From Lonicera japonica (lineage: Eukaryota > Streptophyta > Magnoliopsida > Dipsacales > Caprifoliaceae): a stretch of DNA of 64,000 nt. The notes beneath the pieces are model-generated. The model did no database searches, was not told where the DNA came from, and saw only the letters and a program-made list of their open reading frames with translations. The translations under genes and the position numbers were made by a program. The stretch spans positions 36,140,099 through 36,204,098 of the forward strand of contig CM038470.1 in assembly GCA_021464415.1 (NCBI GenBank). Reading direction: 5' to 3'. Shown piece by piece: positions 32,990-44,430 of this stretch. How positions within the stretch are numbered: position 1 is the first letter of the stretch; every line of letters starts with the position of its first letter.

Positions 32990-33080
32990 TTTGGTGGTTA
33001 AGCGTAAAGGTAATCTAATTTTAAATTAAAGTTAAAATCTCGTAACTAACAACTTTCGTATTTTTTTTATTTAAGAAATG
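32990..33080 (+). mobile_element. Possible tRNA-like SINE remnant
   Basis: GGTGGTTAAGCG (A-box-like), then a B-box-like AGTTAAAATCTCG here and AGTTCAAATCTCG in copy 2 (62755-62850), followed by T-rich sequence. No target duplication was found. It predates the segmental duplication. Confidence 0.3.
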
Positions 33081-34426
33081 CAGTCTTCAAAATTAATAAC
33101 TTTGCCCCAAGTAAGATTACGGCTTTGATAGTAAAATTTAGCTCGTGAATGATCAAATATTGATGTTTAGATCTAATATAAACTTGACATTTAATTTAAG
33201 CAACTTGAGAAAAAAAAAAACCTCACCCCTCCTCCAAACTATCTAAAATCCTAATTCCGCCCACGCTTACAACTAAGAAAGTATTCGAAACAACAGGGAT
33301 ATAAAATCACAACAGCACTAACATTACAAAGATTAAATTAGCAGTGCTAAACAAGTGGACATGATGTACTCCTAAAAGGGTGCAACACTATTATAATGCA
33401 TGTGTACCTCCACACGTTTCGAAATTGATAGCTTATGGCTAGATTAAGAGAACGAAAAAAAAATTAATAATTTTATGTCTTTGTTAACTAAGAAAATTGA
33501 GATTTTAGACTTTGTGCCTTTTAAATACGAGGTTTGAATTTATTATAACAATCAAGTTTATTTTATGTATTCTTTTTCTTTGCATGTGGAACTACAAAAA
33601 TCACTTGAATTATATTAGTCAAATTTATATATAATAATGCACCAAATCATGTTTAGTTTCCTTCTTCATACATATATAATGGATGTATCAAATTTCATGA
33701 CACCAAATAAGTTGTATGTTTTTATTACGTAGAAATTTCTTTTATATATACTTTTGCAAATCAAACCCATCAATAGCAGACATTTTCAAAAAATAAAAAT
33801 AAAATAGTATACATTTTCATCAACAAAAAGAGGAAAGCCAAATACAATGATCAAATATTCCCAAGCTTTATAATATATGGTTAATAAAATTGTGATTACT
33901 ATGCCAATGGAATTATTTTACATGGAAAACACACTTAAGAAAGGCTTGTTCTGAAATACGCAGAAAATTAGATGATCAAGCAAAACTGAGCTGTACTTCT
34001 AAAAGTTTCGCAACAAAGACTATTTAAAATAGAAAACATAAAAATTTCAAGAATTTTCAAAATAATCAGTGAAACTATAACGAATTAGCATGAATTAATA
34101 TATTTTCAAGCCACTTAAAGATCTACAATTTGTCAATCTACCGTGGAGAAATTACTTACGTCAGTACTCATATGGTGGAGTAGTTACTCTTTTTAATTTG
34201 CAATAGATGAATAACTCTGGACTTAAAGGTTAAATTTGATGAATATCTGTGTCAACAAACACTAATGTGTGACATAAACTCATTAGCAAATTGACAAGTA
34301 CATAGTTCCTTAGTTGGAATATTTATCTTTAAATATCATCCATATTTTATTAAGAAAATTAGCAAATAATCTCTTGTACGAATACATTAATTAAATCCAT
34401 TTAAGTTCAAAAAATTAAATTCATTC
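33081..34426. other. TPS 3' flanking DNA
   Basis: AT-rich noncoding sequence immediately downstream (minus sense) of the TPS stop codon. It should contain the 3' UTR and poly(A) site. Part of the segmental duplication. Confidence 0.6.
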
Positions 34427-36640
34427 TCAAATAGGGACACTCTCAATGAGTAGCACGGTAACAAAATTCTTGACCCGCGTTTTGGCATGTGTGTACCCAT
34501 CTTCATCCTTGTACACTAGATTTATAACGCGTGCCAGATTCAAGACTCGCTCTAGTACAACCATTGGCATGGCGGTTGGATGAAGTCATTCTTGATTCAT
34601 ATCCTTCCACGCATTCGAAATTCTTTTATTAAACTCCACAAACGCCGCTTTTTTTGTGGCACTGTGTTGTTTCATGTAGCATTCCACGGCCGATGCAACG
34701 TGTCCCCTCTCTTGCTCAAACTACAACATAAAAATCACAATTACTCATATTTGTTTTTGAAGCATAATTATGTGTGTAATTTTTAATTAATTAATTATAC
34801 CTGGTGTCCGACCATGTCATCTGTGAGCCTGCAAATTACTGAAGAGGCTTTCACAATTAAAGGGTTATTAGATACCCAATCAAAGGCATGTTTGGTTACC
34901 AATTCTCCCATGCCTACAAATGAAGTAATTGCTATCATTATATAACCAGCAGAGACTGATGCAACTTCCATGTACTCCTCCACGGTTGGGACATAACCTT
35001 TGTGATACCAATTGGCTTCATCAAAGTATGCTCTTACTAATTGTTTCATCTGCAAAAGAATTATGTCAATATTCCATCAATATATCATCATATATACAAT
35101 TTATTTGGTTGGGTTAATTGATTACAGCTTGTTTTGCATAGTCGACGCGGTAGGATTTTCCTTCTTTGGACAATTCCTCCTCCATTTCGATATATATATC
35201 TAAGAGTGTTGCAAAAACGTGTCTCATGTATTCCGGAAGTTGATCTGCTGAATTTATATCCCACCTGAAAATAGTGCAGTAGAAAATGTAAGGCACGTAG
35301 CACGTGTAACATAATTTCATGATGTTAAATTATGGGTAATGTTCCAAAAGATGAAGTATTGTATGTATGTATATACTGTGATAATGAATGTAAATGCAAC
35401 GATATATAATTAAGCATGGAATTGAACCTCTGAATTGCATTGGTGAAGAGAGTAAGCTCTTCAATTGTTCCATAAACGTCATAGATGTCGTCGATAATGG
35501 ACGTTAAAGAAATTACTTTGGTTAGAAACCTTCTAGCAAGTACAAATTGAGGCTCAAAATACACTCCCAATATCCAAAAGTAGCACTCCACCATTCTGTC
35601 TCTAGCAAAAGGAAGTTTCTTTGCAACATTTAAATCCTTCCACCACCTGTAAATTGTCATGAAAATGAAACACGGTTTGTTTGATTGGCATTGTAAATGG
35701 AAGGGCTTTTATTTTTTCTTACAATCTTTTCGCATTTTTTAATCAATTGCACAGCTAGAAAGTCGTGTGATTTATTTTCATAATTCATTTAGTCCCACCA
35801 AATGAAAAAAATTATTTTGTTACAAGACTAATTACCTCGTTATTTCGCTAAGCTCTCTTTGATGATCTTTCTGCAGCATGTTGAAATCTAATTTGGCGAG
35901 TTTTAATAGTGTTTCGTTATGTGAATTGTCTTGTTGGTAAATCGGGATGTAGTGCCTAGCATCAAGCCTTGTTAAGCCCTTGCGGATGGGCATGTTTAAG
36001 GCATATATAACTTGTGAAGCTAATAATGTGTTATTGCGGCTCAGTGAATTTAGCATTTGCTCAAGATGAGCAGTGGTGAATTCAAGTGCTTCATCAAGTA
36101 TATTTTCTTCATGTACCCTCAGATGCGCTGATTCGTATAAACTTAATAATCCTTGCGTATCATTGATTAAGGACTCCTTGAATTTCCCTTTACTATCCTT
36201 AAATTTGTTGAAGACATCTGTGTAATTGGCACCCAAAGAAAAGCAAAGTTAGAAAAATATTTGCGATTTCAAAGCGTGTTAATTCATTGCCTAAAAGCAT
36301 GAAAAGTATAATTAGTCTACTTATAAATCTTAGAAGCCGCGGCCCCTGAATATAACAAAATGATGAAAAAAAGGGCAAGCGAATTACCACAAGATATGTG
36401 ATGACCCCATTGTCTAAGTAATCGAAAACGCAGGGCTACCATATAGAGGTCGTGATCATCATCATCGTCATCGTTAATTTTGTTACATTTACCAAAAGAA
36501 GCATCGAAGTTCACCATATGATTTTTTAGTGCCGCATCAATTTCACTCTCGAAATGGTACGACAATCCTAGCCGTTGGATCGCATCGATCAAATTCAGTT
36601 GCTTTGCTGGCTCAACACTACCATCAAATTCAGTTGCTTT
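34427..36640 (-). pseudogene. Terpene synthase (TPS-a-like sesquiterpene synthase) pseudogene
   Basis: Class I terpene synthases ionise prenyl diphosphates, here probably farnesyl diphosphate in the cytosol, to make cyclic terpenes. Six exons are readable with GT-AG borders: about 36630-36388, 36217-35836, 35646-35428, 35264-35126, 35049-34801 and 34720-34427. They match exons 2-7 of the usual seven-exon plan. Exon 2 has [17 protein letters not shown] and [11 protein letters not shown]. The fourth TPS exon has [15 protein letters not shown] and the metal-binding DDIYD (35478-35492). The NSE/DTE motif spans the last intron as DDMVGHQFE, with Gly in the Ser/Thr position. Exon 1 and the start of exon 2 are missing at the LINE junction. 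A TGA at 34588-34586 follows WKDMNQE in the last exon, after which the normal frame runs to ESVPI and a stop at 34427. The exon 2 acidic run NDDDDDDHD is unusual. Confidence 0.93.
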
Positions 36641-37381
36641 GTGGAAATCGTACATGCATATTCGAGTTACATTGGATGTTCATAAACCATTGAAAAGACG
36701 TATGAAGGTTAAAATGGATGGCGATGAATGGTCCTGGATTAACTTCAAATACGAAAGATTGCCCGTTTTTTGTTTCTATTTCGGTTTGCTCGGACATTCC
36801 GACATGTTCTGCGAGAAATTTCTCGAGGTTACAGACCCAAATGTTGTCAAACCATATGGGAGCTTCCCGCGGGCCCCGAATAAGAGGCCGGTTAATCGTA
36901 TAGGAGAAAAATGGCTGCGCTTTGGCAGTCCCGAGAGAGATGCTATGGAAGAAGAAGGTGGTGGCAGTAGGCACGGTGGGGACGGTGGTGGTAGTGGAAA
37001 TACAGCTGGAAGTTTTGGTAGACCGAAAGTCATGCAAGTTGACTTGCCTTTAGACAAGGTAACTGATTCAAAAAATGCATCTACTGTATCATTTTCAAAA
37101 TTTCAAGGAACTGCCTCTAGATTTTGTGGGATTGATACCCTTGATTCTAGCAAAAATATCTCCCAGACAAGCCAAGCTCAACCAAATAAGGAAAACTCTA
37201 ATTTAAATGAGGCTAATAATGAGGAAATGATATTTACTGATCCTAAAAGGAGGAGAAACGAAGATTCAGTCAATACAATTACCATTTCGGTTTCTGAGGA
37301 GGTTACCCCTGGATCGGGTCAACTTGGTCCAAAAAACTTCCATGGGGTGGGCTCTATTTTACAGGCCCGCCGAGACCAATG
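36640..37381 (+). pseudogene. LINE ORF1 (nucleic-acid-binding), N-truncated
   Basis: The frame opens at [10 protein letters not shown], inside the conserved DUF4283-linker region ([16 protein letters not shown]), so the N-terminal domain is missing. The zinc knuckle reads CFYFGLLGHSDMFC where CxxCGxxGHxxxxC is expected; the second Cys is Phe. A Gly-rich stretch (GGGSRHGGDGGGSG) and a Lys/Arg-rich PKRRRNE motif follow. It ends TGA at 37379-37381, overlapping the ORF2 ATG. ORF1 proteins of plant L1 elements bind the element RNA. Confidence 0.85.
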
Positions 37382-40300
37382 AGTACTATCAGTTGGAACT
37401 GTCGTGGGCTGGGCAACCCACGTACAGTTCAAGAGCTTTTGGACATAGTGTCCAAACACAAGCCCAAGTTGGTGTTTCTTATGGAGGTGAAGGTGGGTCG
37501 GGATCACATTGAAGCTGTTCGTAGGACGCTAGGGTTCGAGGGTCTATTATTTGTTCGAAGCATAGGAGTTGGCGGCGGTATTGGTCTTTTGTGGAAGATT
37601 AAAGACTCTGTTTCTCTTCTGAGTTATTCACATAATCATGTGGACGTCAAGGTTCAGCTTGAGGGTAAACTAGTGTGGCGGTTAACGGGCTTCTATGTGT
37701 TTCCGGAAAGGCATCGGCGCAGGGAATCATGGGAGCTTCTTAGTTTGATTCGTACCAAGTCTAATTTACCTTGGTGCGTAATTGGAGATTTCAACGAGCT
37801 TTTATTTCATTCCGAGAAAAGAGGCCAGCATTCTCACCCCGCTGCCCTAATTGAAGGTTTTCGAAATGCCCTCAATCATAATCAACTGTCTGACTTAGGA
37901 ATGACCGGTTACCCGTTCACTTGGGAGAAAAGCCCGCACACGAAAAATTGGGTAGAATAGAGGTTAGATAGAGCTGTAGCAGCCAATGATTGGAGAGAAA
38001 TGTTCCCATCAACAGCAGTGTATAATCTTTTAATGGTCTCTTCAGATCACTCGGCTCTATTTCTGGACTTATCTGATCATCTTTATAGACTATCTCATCG
38101 TTTCAGGATTGAGATGGCATGGACAAAGGAACCAAAGTGCAGAGACAAAGTGTTAAAGTGTTGGGGCGAATCAGGGGAGGTGGGTATTCAAGATAAACTA
38201 ACCTTTTGTGGGGCGCAGTTGAAGCAATGGGGTACGGCTTTGAGACGGAAGTTCAAAAAAGACATTCATAATTACAGGGTTATAATAAATCAGCTTAAAG
38301 GTACCAGGGATCCTAGTTTATTCCAAGAGTTGAATTTTGCACAGGCTGAATTGAGTCGGCTCTTAGACCAACAAGAGTTATATTGGAGTCAACGCGCTAA
38401 GCAACACTGGCTTAAAGATGGGGACTCTAACACCCGTTTCTTTCATTTATCTGCTAGCAAGAGGCGCAAAGTTAATTCACTGTCGAAGCTCAGAGATACG
38501 CATGGCAACTGGTGCGAATGGGACACGGGTCTACCAAATGTAATAGCTGAATACTTCCATGACCTGTTTCAGTCAAAGGGCTGCGATAGTACAACCATCC
38601 TTAGACATGTTGACCAGAAAATTACGTGTAGTCAAAATTAAGCCTTGCTGGAGCCTTTTACTGCTGATGAATTTTGACACGCCCTTTTTTCTATGCACCC
38701 TAACAAGGCGCCGGGACCGGACGGGTTCAATCCAGGATTCTTCTAAAAATATTGGGACATAGTTGGGACAAAAATAGTGGAGGCGTGTATCGGTTTTATT
38801 TTCGAGTGCAAGTTCCCTGAGGGCTTCAATAAAATAATTCTTGTTCTTATCCCTAAAGTGAAGAGACCGGAGAAAATTATAGAATTGCGTCCAATTTCTC
38901 TTTGCAATGTTGTGTATAAAATTGTGGCCAAGGCTATAGTTAACAGATTAAAGGTTTTAATGCCGAATCTAATCTCAGAGTGCATTCGTACCAAATCGCT
39001 TAATTTCAGACAATGTCATGGTGGCTTATGTGGTTATGCACTATCTGAAGCGACTAAACAAGGGTAAGAAAGGCTATGCTGCCCTCAAGCTTGATATGTC
39101 GAAGGCGTACGATCGAATGGAGTGGGAGTTTCTTAGGCGTATGATGCTTAAATTGGGCTTCGATGAGAAATGGGTCAAATTGATAATGATGTGTATTTCT
39201 ATGGTCGAATATCTGGTGGTTCAGAATGGGGTAGAGATTGGTCCTATTGTTCCTAGTAGGGGTCTCTGTCAAGGCGATCCCCTAAGCCCCTACTTATTTA
39301 TTCTGCGCGTTGAAGGTCTTTCAAAGATTCTGAATGGCTATCTGGCTGATGGCTTAATTCACGGTTGCAAGGTAGCGAAGGGTGCCCCAGTTATTTCCCA
39401 TCTTTTCTTTGCAGACGATAGTTACCTTTTCTTTCGTGCTAATGTTCAAGAAGCTTCTATGATAAATCAGTGCTTGAAGTTGTATGAAAAGGCTTCCGGT
39501 CAAATGATCAATTTTCAAAAATCCTCTATTTCCTTTAGTTTGAATGTTTCAGAGGCTAGTCGAGTTTCTTTATGCTCCTTCTTGAATGTTCTCCATTCGG
39601 ACAATAAAGGGAAATACCTAGGGTTGCCGTCTGTTATAGGAAGAAACAAGAAAGAGGTTTTAAGTTTTGTGAAGGATAAGGTGTGGACTCGTATGCAAGG
39701 CTGGAGCAGAAAGTTTTTGTCTAGAGCAGGCAAAAAGGTTTTACTAAAATCAGTGGCTCATTCAATCCCGTCGTATGTTATGAGCATGTTCCTCATGCCC
39801 AAATCTCTCTGCAATGAGCTTGAGAAAATGATGAACTCTTTTTGGTGGGATTCTAATTCTTCAACCTCGAAGGGTATTCACTGGAAGGCGTGGGAGAAGC
39901 TATGTATTCCTAAATCTAAAGGTGGCCTAGGCTTCCGGCGAATGTTTGATTTTAACAAGGCAATGGTAGCGAAATAGGGATGGCGCCTTCTCACAGTTCC
40001 TGAGTCGCTAATGGTTAGAATTTATAAAGCCCGTTACTTTCCAAATTCTGACTTTCTGAAAGCTAATTTGGGGTTCTGTCCTAGTTTTATCTGGTCCAGT
40101 ATTTTCCAGGCAAAAGATATCATCGGCTCTTTGGCGAGACGCAAAATTGGATCGGGGGCAAATACATTGGTGTTCAAGGACCATTGGCTGTTGGATAATA
40201 ATCCGTTTCTTTCGACGGCTCCGATCGAGGAATTGAAGAATATCTCAGTTGCTTCTCTCAGGGTTCCTAATAGTAAGAGTTGGGATGATGATCTACTACA

Positions 40301-41422
40301 AGAGTTATTCAATAGCTCTGATCTTCGAAAAATCAAACAGGTACCTCTCAGTTTGTCTGTTCAAACCGATAGTTGGACGTGGATGGGGGAGAGAAATGGT
40401 TTCTATTCGTTTAAAAGTGGGTACAGAAACACACAGTAAACAATTTCAACCAATCAATTATCAAGCACAGTAAACTAGAAGAAAATTTGGTACTTACCTG
40501 TGCTGCCGAAGGTAAAAAAATTTCTTTGGCGGGTCGGGTCGGGGTGTCTCCCATCGATGACTGCGCTAGCTCAGAACATGTCAACGCCTCTCTTGTGTGC
40601 CCTGCTTGTATTAACGAGTACGAAGATACGTTTCACGCGCTGGTTCATTGCTCAGAGGTGAGGAAGGTGTGGCGAAGCTCCACGATCGGCAATCAAGCTT
40701 CTCTGGCTTCTAATTTCAACCAATGGTGGACGACCCTCACAGACTCTTTGGGAGAGGAAGAGGTTCATCTAGTATCGATGATCCTCTGGTCTATCTGGCT
40801 CTGGAGAAACGATCTGGTGTGGAATAATCGAAGGCTAAGTGAATCGGTGGTGGTGCGACGAGCTCAGCGGTGGCTCTCGCAGTGGGCGGACGCTAGAGCT
40901 TCGGTCTTTACCAGTGGTGTCGGTTTCGATAACGGCGAGGGGAGCTTCTTCTGGTGCAAGACAGTATCTAGGTCTATTAAATGTAACATTGACTCAGCAG
41001 TATTTTCAAGCGTGGGTAATATTGGTTTTGGGTTTGTTTGCCGAGATTCAGAAGGGGGGTTTTTAGTTGCAGTAAATGGTCTTCTCGAAGCCAGTGATGA
41101 TCCGTTTCTCGCCGAAGCGCTCGGTATGAGGGAAGCTCTAAGCTGGATCAAAGAGCGGAATTCTTTTAATGTGTGCTTTGAGTCTGATTCTCTTTTGTTA
41201 ATTGCTGCTTTACGTAGCACCTCACCGGACTCGATTATCAGTGATTGTCAAATCCTTGCTTAGGATATAGCTGGCTGTTCATTTAGCTTTGTAAGAAGGT
41301 CAGGCAACCAGGTGGCTCATGCTCTTGCTCGAGCGGGTAGTTCAAACTCTGGCTTGGAGTGTTGGGAGCATGTTCCCCCTCCGTTTATTCTTGATTTGTT
41401 AGCAGTTGATTTATGTTCTTAA
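37379..41422 (+). pseudogene. LINE ORF2 (endonuclease-RT-RNase H), broken
   Basis: Domains in order. APE-type endonuclease: ISWNCRGLGNPRTVQEL, LMEVKV, GDFNELL, SDHSALFL. Reverse transcriptase: NKAPGPDGFNP near 38700, [31 protein letters not shown] and the intact catalytic FADDS near 39410. Then a zinc-binding RT-associated region with CPACINEYEDTFHALVHC, and a C-terminal RNase H with NIDSA, AEALGMREAL and ESDSLLL. It ends VDLCS at 41422. Breaks include a TAG after KNWVE (37958), stops near 38640 and 38745, a frame change near 39020, a TAG near 39977 and a gap near 40440-40490. Not functional. Confidence 0.9.
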
Positions 41423-41451
41423 TTTAATCCGTTTACTTTAAAAAAAAAAAA

Positions 41452-43243
41452 TTGAATTATATATTAATTTTGTGAGTAATTTCATTTCTATCCGCAACTT
41501 TTTAGAGTTAATCCGCATTGTTGAGTTAATTCATTTTTGCTATTAAGTTAATTCATGGGCCAGGATACACTTACAGGAAAAAAAAATTTACTTAATTTTT
41601 ATACTTTTTTTTATATATAATTTAATGTTAAAATGTTTACAAAACTAATTAATACATTAACTTCAATTAACTAATTTTAAATAATAGATTGATGAGAGTA
41701 AAGTATAAAAAATTTAAAAGTAAAAACAACAGAAAAACTCTTTGTGACAACCCGGGCGCCGACCCTAGCAAGATATTGTCCGCTCCAACTATTAAGCCTT
41801 TTCCCGCACAGTTTTGTTCTTGGTAGTTGCACCCATGGCAAACCCCAAAAGGCCTCCTACTAGTGGGAACTCCTTGGGTGTAGAATATATGGCACTTCAA
41901 GTTTCTCCCACTTTCCGATGTGGGACTTTACACTCTTTCTTCTTCTAGCGCGACTTGCTAAAAGCATGTTTTAGCAACTATAACTTGTTCTAGCGCGACT
42001 TCTTCCGGTCAATTTTCGCCGTTGATTTTTTAATTTTTTTGGTATGTCATGCACTATTCTCCATTCCTTCATTTGTTTATTTAATAAACCTTATGATAGA
42101 ATTGGAATTATGTCTATCACTAGATTTTGTATACCGGAAATTCCAGATCTAGAATTAAGTTTTATATGCTAAATTTTATATACTAAAAATCACAAATCAT
42201 TAGTTAAATTTTATATCCCGAGACATAAATAAAGACACTTACATATTTGGAATCAAAATTAAATAATAGAAACAATAGTTATAGTAATATTCAATATCAC
42301 ACCCATATTCGTGTTTGGAGTTGAAACAAGAATGATTAACATAGTTTATGCATAAATTAATATTGTTCGATTCACTCATTCACAAAAGGAAATTGTTTTT
42401 TTTTGTATGGTTAAACTAATATAATTCTAGGGATTATATTTTGATAGATCAAACTATTTGCCAAGTTAATATGTGTTATTAATAAAAGCCTTCAAAAAAT
42501 CCTTAAAGAAAATAGGAAATGAATTAATATGGAAATAGATGTTAATTCGGAATTTAAATTAAAAATTAAAGATAAAATTATAAATAATTTTAATTGGTTG
42601 ATATACTTTTCAATTTTTAAAACATTAATATTCTGAAAATAGGTTAAAATATTCCATAAACTAAGTGTGGATCAATAGAAAAAAATCACAGATAACAACA
42701 AAATCATCCTAATTTTTTTGGGGAGCAAACCAAATTCAATTAATGTGCATTGCTTGTAAGATTAAAAGTCTTTGTTAGGTTTTTATTGTTTTTAGGAGAT
42801 TGAAAATTTTAAGACGGCAGTTTAGGAAATTTTAGAAGCAAGTGCAATTGTTTGTACTCCTTTCTTTTAAGAAAATAGTGATTTTTTCATTAAATTGCAT
42901 TTTCTAATTTCTACTTATGTACTTGTGGGGAATGTGTTGCTTCTCAAAAAAGGTGAAACTCAAATAAGAGGAATTATTGGAGATGTAGACTTACCTACTA
43001 CATGACCAAAGGATTTCGCGGTGGTAGAGGTGGAAATGACGGAGGTAGAGATGAGAGGCGATGGTTGAGTCGGGAGATCTAGCATCATAAAGTAAATTTT
43101 AGACGAGCAAAGTGCAAGTTAGCACACTAAGTTTATTGTGCGCTGACAGCATTTTATGAGGTCCCCTCTAGACTCGATTAGAAGTTAAAATTATTGAGAA
43201 TTATAAACGTGATAATTCACAAGTATCATATGCTGAGTTATAC
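41452..43243. other. Intergenic DNA between LINE and Copia
   Basis: AT-rich. At 41740-41935 a segment beginning TGACAACCCGGGCGCCGACC and ending GATGTGGGAC has the look of a common plant dispersed repeat, but no borders are found. No gene is seen, and no TPS exon 1 is recognisable on the minus strand. Confidence 0.55.
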
Positions 43244-43447
43244 TATTAGAATATATTATGTATTTAGTATTAATTGTATTTCCTAAATTATATTGATTGT
43301 GTTATAGTCATTTTTTCCTAATTGTAGCCTAGATTATAGCTTCCTTTCTAGTATATATATTCATTCTCTATTGTACATGTATTATCAAGAAAGTAATACA
43401 ATTCATTATACTCTTTCAATCTCTCTTTCAATTTCTATTTCGTAACA
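43244..43447 (+). repeat. Copia 5' LTR (204 bp)
   Basis: Begins TATTAGAATAT where the 3' LTR has TGTTAGAATAT, so its terminal TG has mutated to TA. Ends TTTCGTAACA. Confidence 0.93.
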
Positions 43448-44172
43448 TGGTATTAGAGGGATTCATCCTTTACTAGAACCAATCTTCAACCAAATCTAAA
43501 TTAAAAAACCCTAGCATCATCAACCCAACCAACCAAACACCAATCACCAATCCAATCTACTGTTGCTCCACTGCCACTCAATACAGAACCTCAAATAACC
43601 AAACCCATATACCAAAGGATTCGTCTCTTCAGTACGAAGAAAACCGCGTTGAAATCATCCCAATCAGAGGTCCCACGTGCCCTCACGCGCCTCTGAAAGT
43701 TAACCCAGTCCTGCCGCCACGCGCACCACGCGCTGTACACGCTGCTGCCCTTTTTCTCTGAAACCCTAATCTAGTTCACACCATTGGTTTTTCTCTGAAC
43801 CAGTCTCACTCAATTAACCAGTTCACTTAAATCCAAACCGGTTTTCTTTAACCTCAGATCGGTTCCCCGCTAAATCAACCGTTCCGGATCTGTTTCTGGC
43901 CTCAGATATCTTAGAATCATATTTTTTTTTGCTGTTACTGTGTTATCTTGATAAGTGCATTATAATGCACTTGTATAAGCTTATGTAGGCACATTAGCAA
44001 AATTAGGTTACTAATCCAATTTTGCAAGCTTAATTGTGTACAAAAGGTTATGCTTTGTTGATATGTGGAAATTCATTGGAAAGAATGGCAAGAAAAAGAA
44101 GTTGAAAGAATTAGAGAAGATTGAGAGAATCTTGGGCAAAGAAAAGAAAATTTTGAGACATTTGAGGAAGTC

Positions 44173-44318
44173 AAGATTGATCTTGGAATAAGTAAGATCG
44201 ATCTTGATCCTTGCCAGCTTTTGAAAAAAGGACCCGAGAGCTTCCAAGATCGATCTTGGCCACCTAAGATCGATCTTGCCCTTTACACCACCAGCAGCTT
44301 TGAAGCAAGATCGATCTT
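44173..44318. repeat. AAGATCGATCTT palindrome array in solo LTR
   Basis: Four perfect 12-bp palindromes AAGATCGATCTT (44194-44205, 44246-44257, 44266-44277, 44307-44318) and one variant AAGATTGATCTT (44173-44184). They lie 100-250 bp upstream of the LTR TATA box on the plus strand. Confidence 0.95.
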
Positions 44319-44418
44319 GGGCACCTGCAGATATTTTTCAACAACTTGCAACTTGTGCAACTTTTTGCCACTCACCTTTTTTGCAACTTGGCCACTTGCC
44401 CCCACCTCCTTAAGACTT

Positions 44419-44430
44419 CTATAAATAGAG
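44419..44430 (+). promoter_or_regulatory. TATA box of the solo LTR
   Basis: CTATAAATAGAG, a canonical plant TATA sequence in the middle part of the LTR, followed by a GA-rich stretch (GAGAGAGAAA) where transcript start and leader would lie. Confidence 0.7.

Larger units (their letters stand above)
31943..34315. repeat. Segmental duplication, copy 1 (downstream of the TPS)
   Basis: Nearly collinear with 61705-64000 at high identity, with only scattered substitutions and small indels. One larger difference is an 85-bp stretch (33806-33890) absent from copy 2 and bounded by AATAAAAT repeats. The copy ends only because the window ends; the TPS stop codon is 112 bp further right. Confidence 0.93.
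36640..41451 (+). mobile_element. 5'-truncated LINE (L1-like) retrotransposon
   Basis: About 4.8 kb from mid ORF1 to a poly(A) tail of 12 A (41440-41451). It abuts exon 2 of the TPS pseudogene. The 3' flank (TTGAATTATATATT) has no match beside the 5' junction, so no target duplication is detected and the junction may have been altered by deletion. It lies head-to-head with the TPS remnant. Confidence 0.9.

Noticed and set aside
34427..36640. Functional terpene synthase gene
   Set aside because: The 5' part is missing and a TGA interrupts the last exon, although splice sites and DDIYD are intact.
36630..37057. Minus-strand 135- and 93-aa frames as TPS exon 1
   Set aside because: They are the antisense of LINE ORF1 (zinc knuckle and Gly-rich segment); no RR-x8-W motif is present.
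41740..41935. tRNA or small RNA gene suggested by GC-rich words
   Set aside because: No cloverleaf or A/B-box pair could be fitted; it looks like a dispersed repeat.
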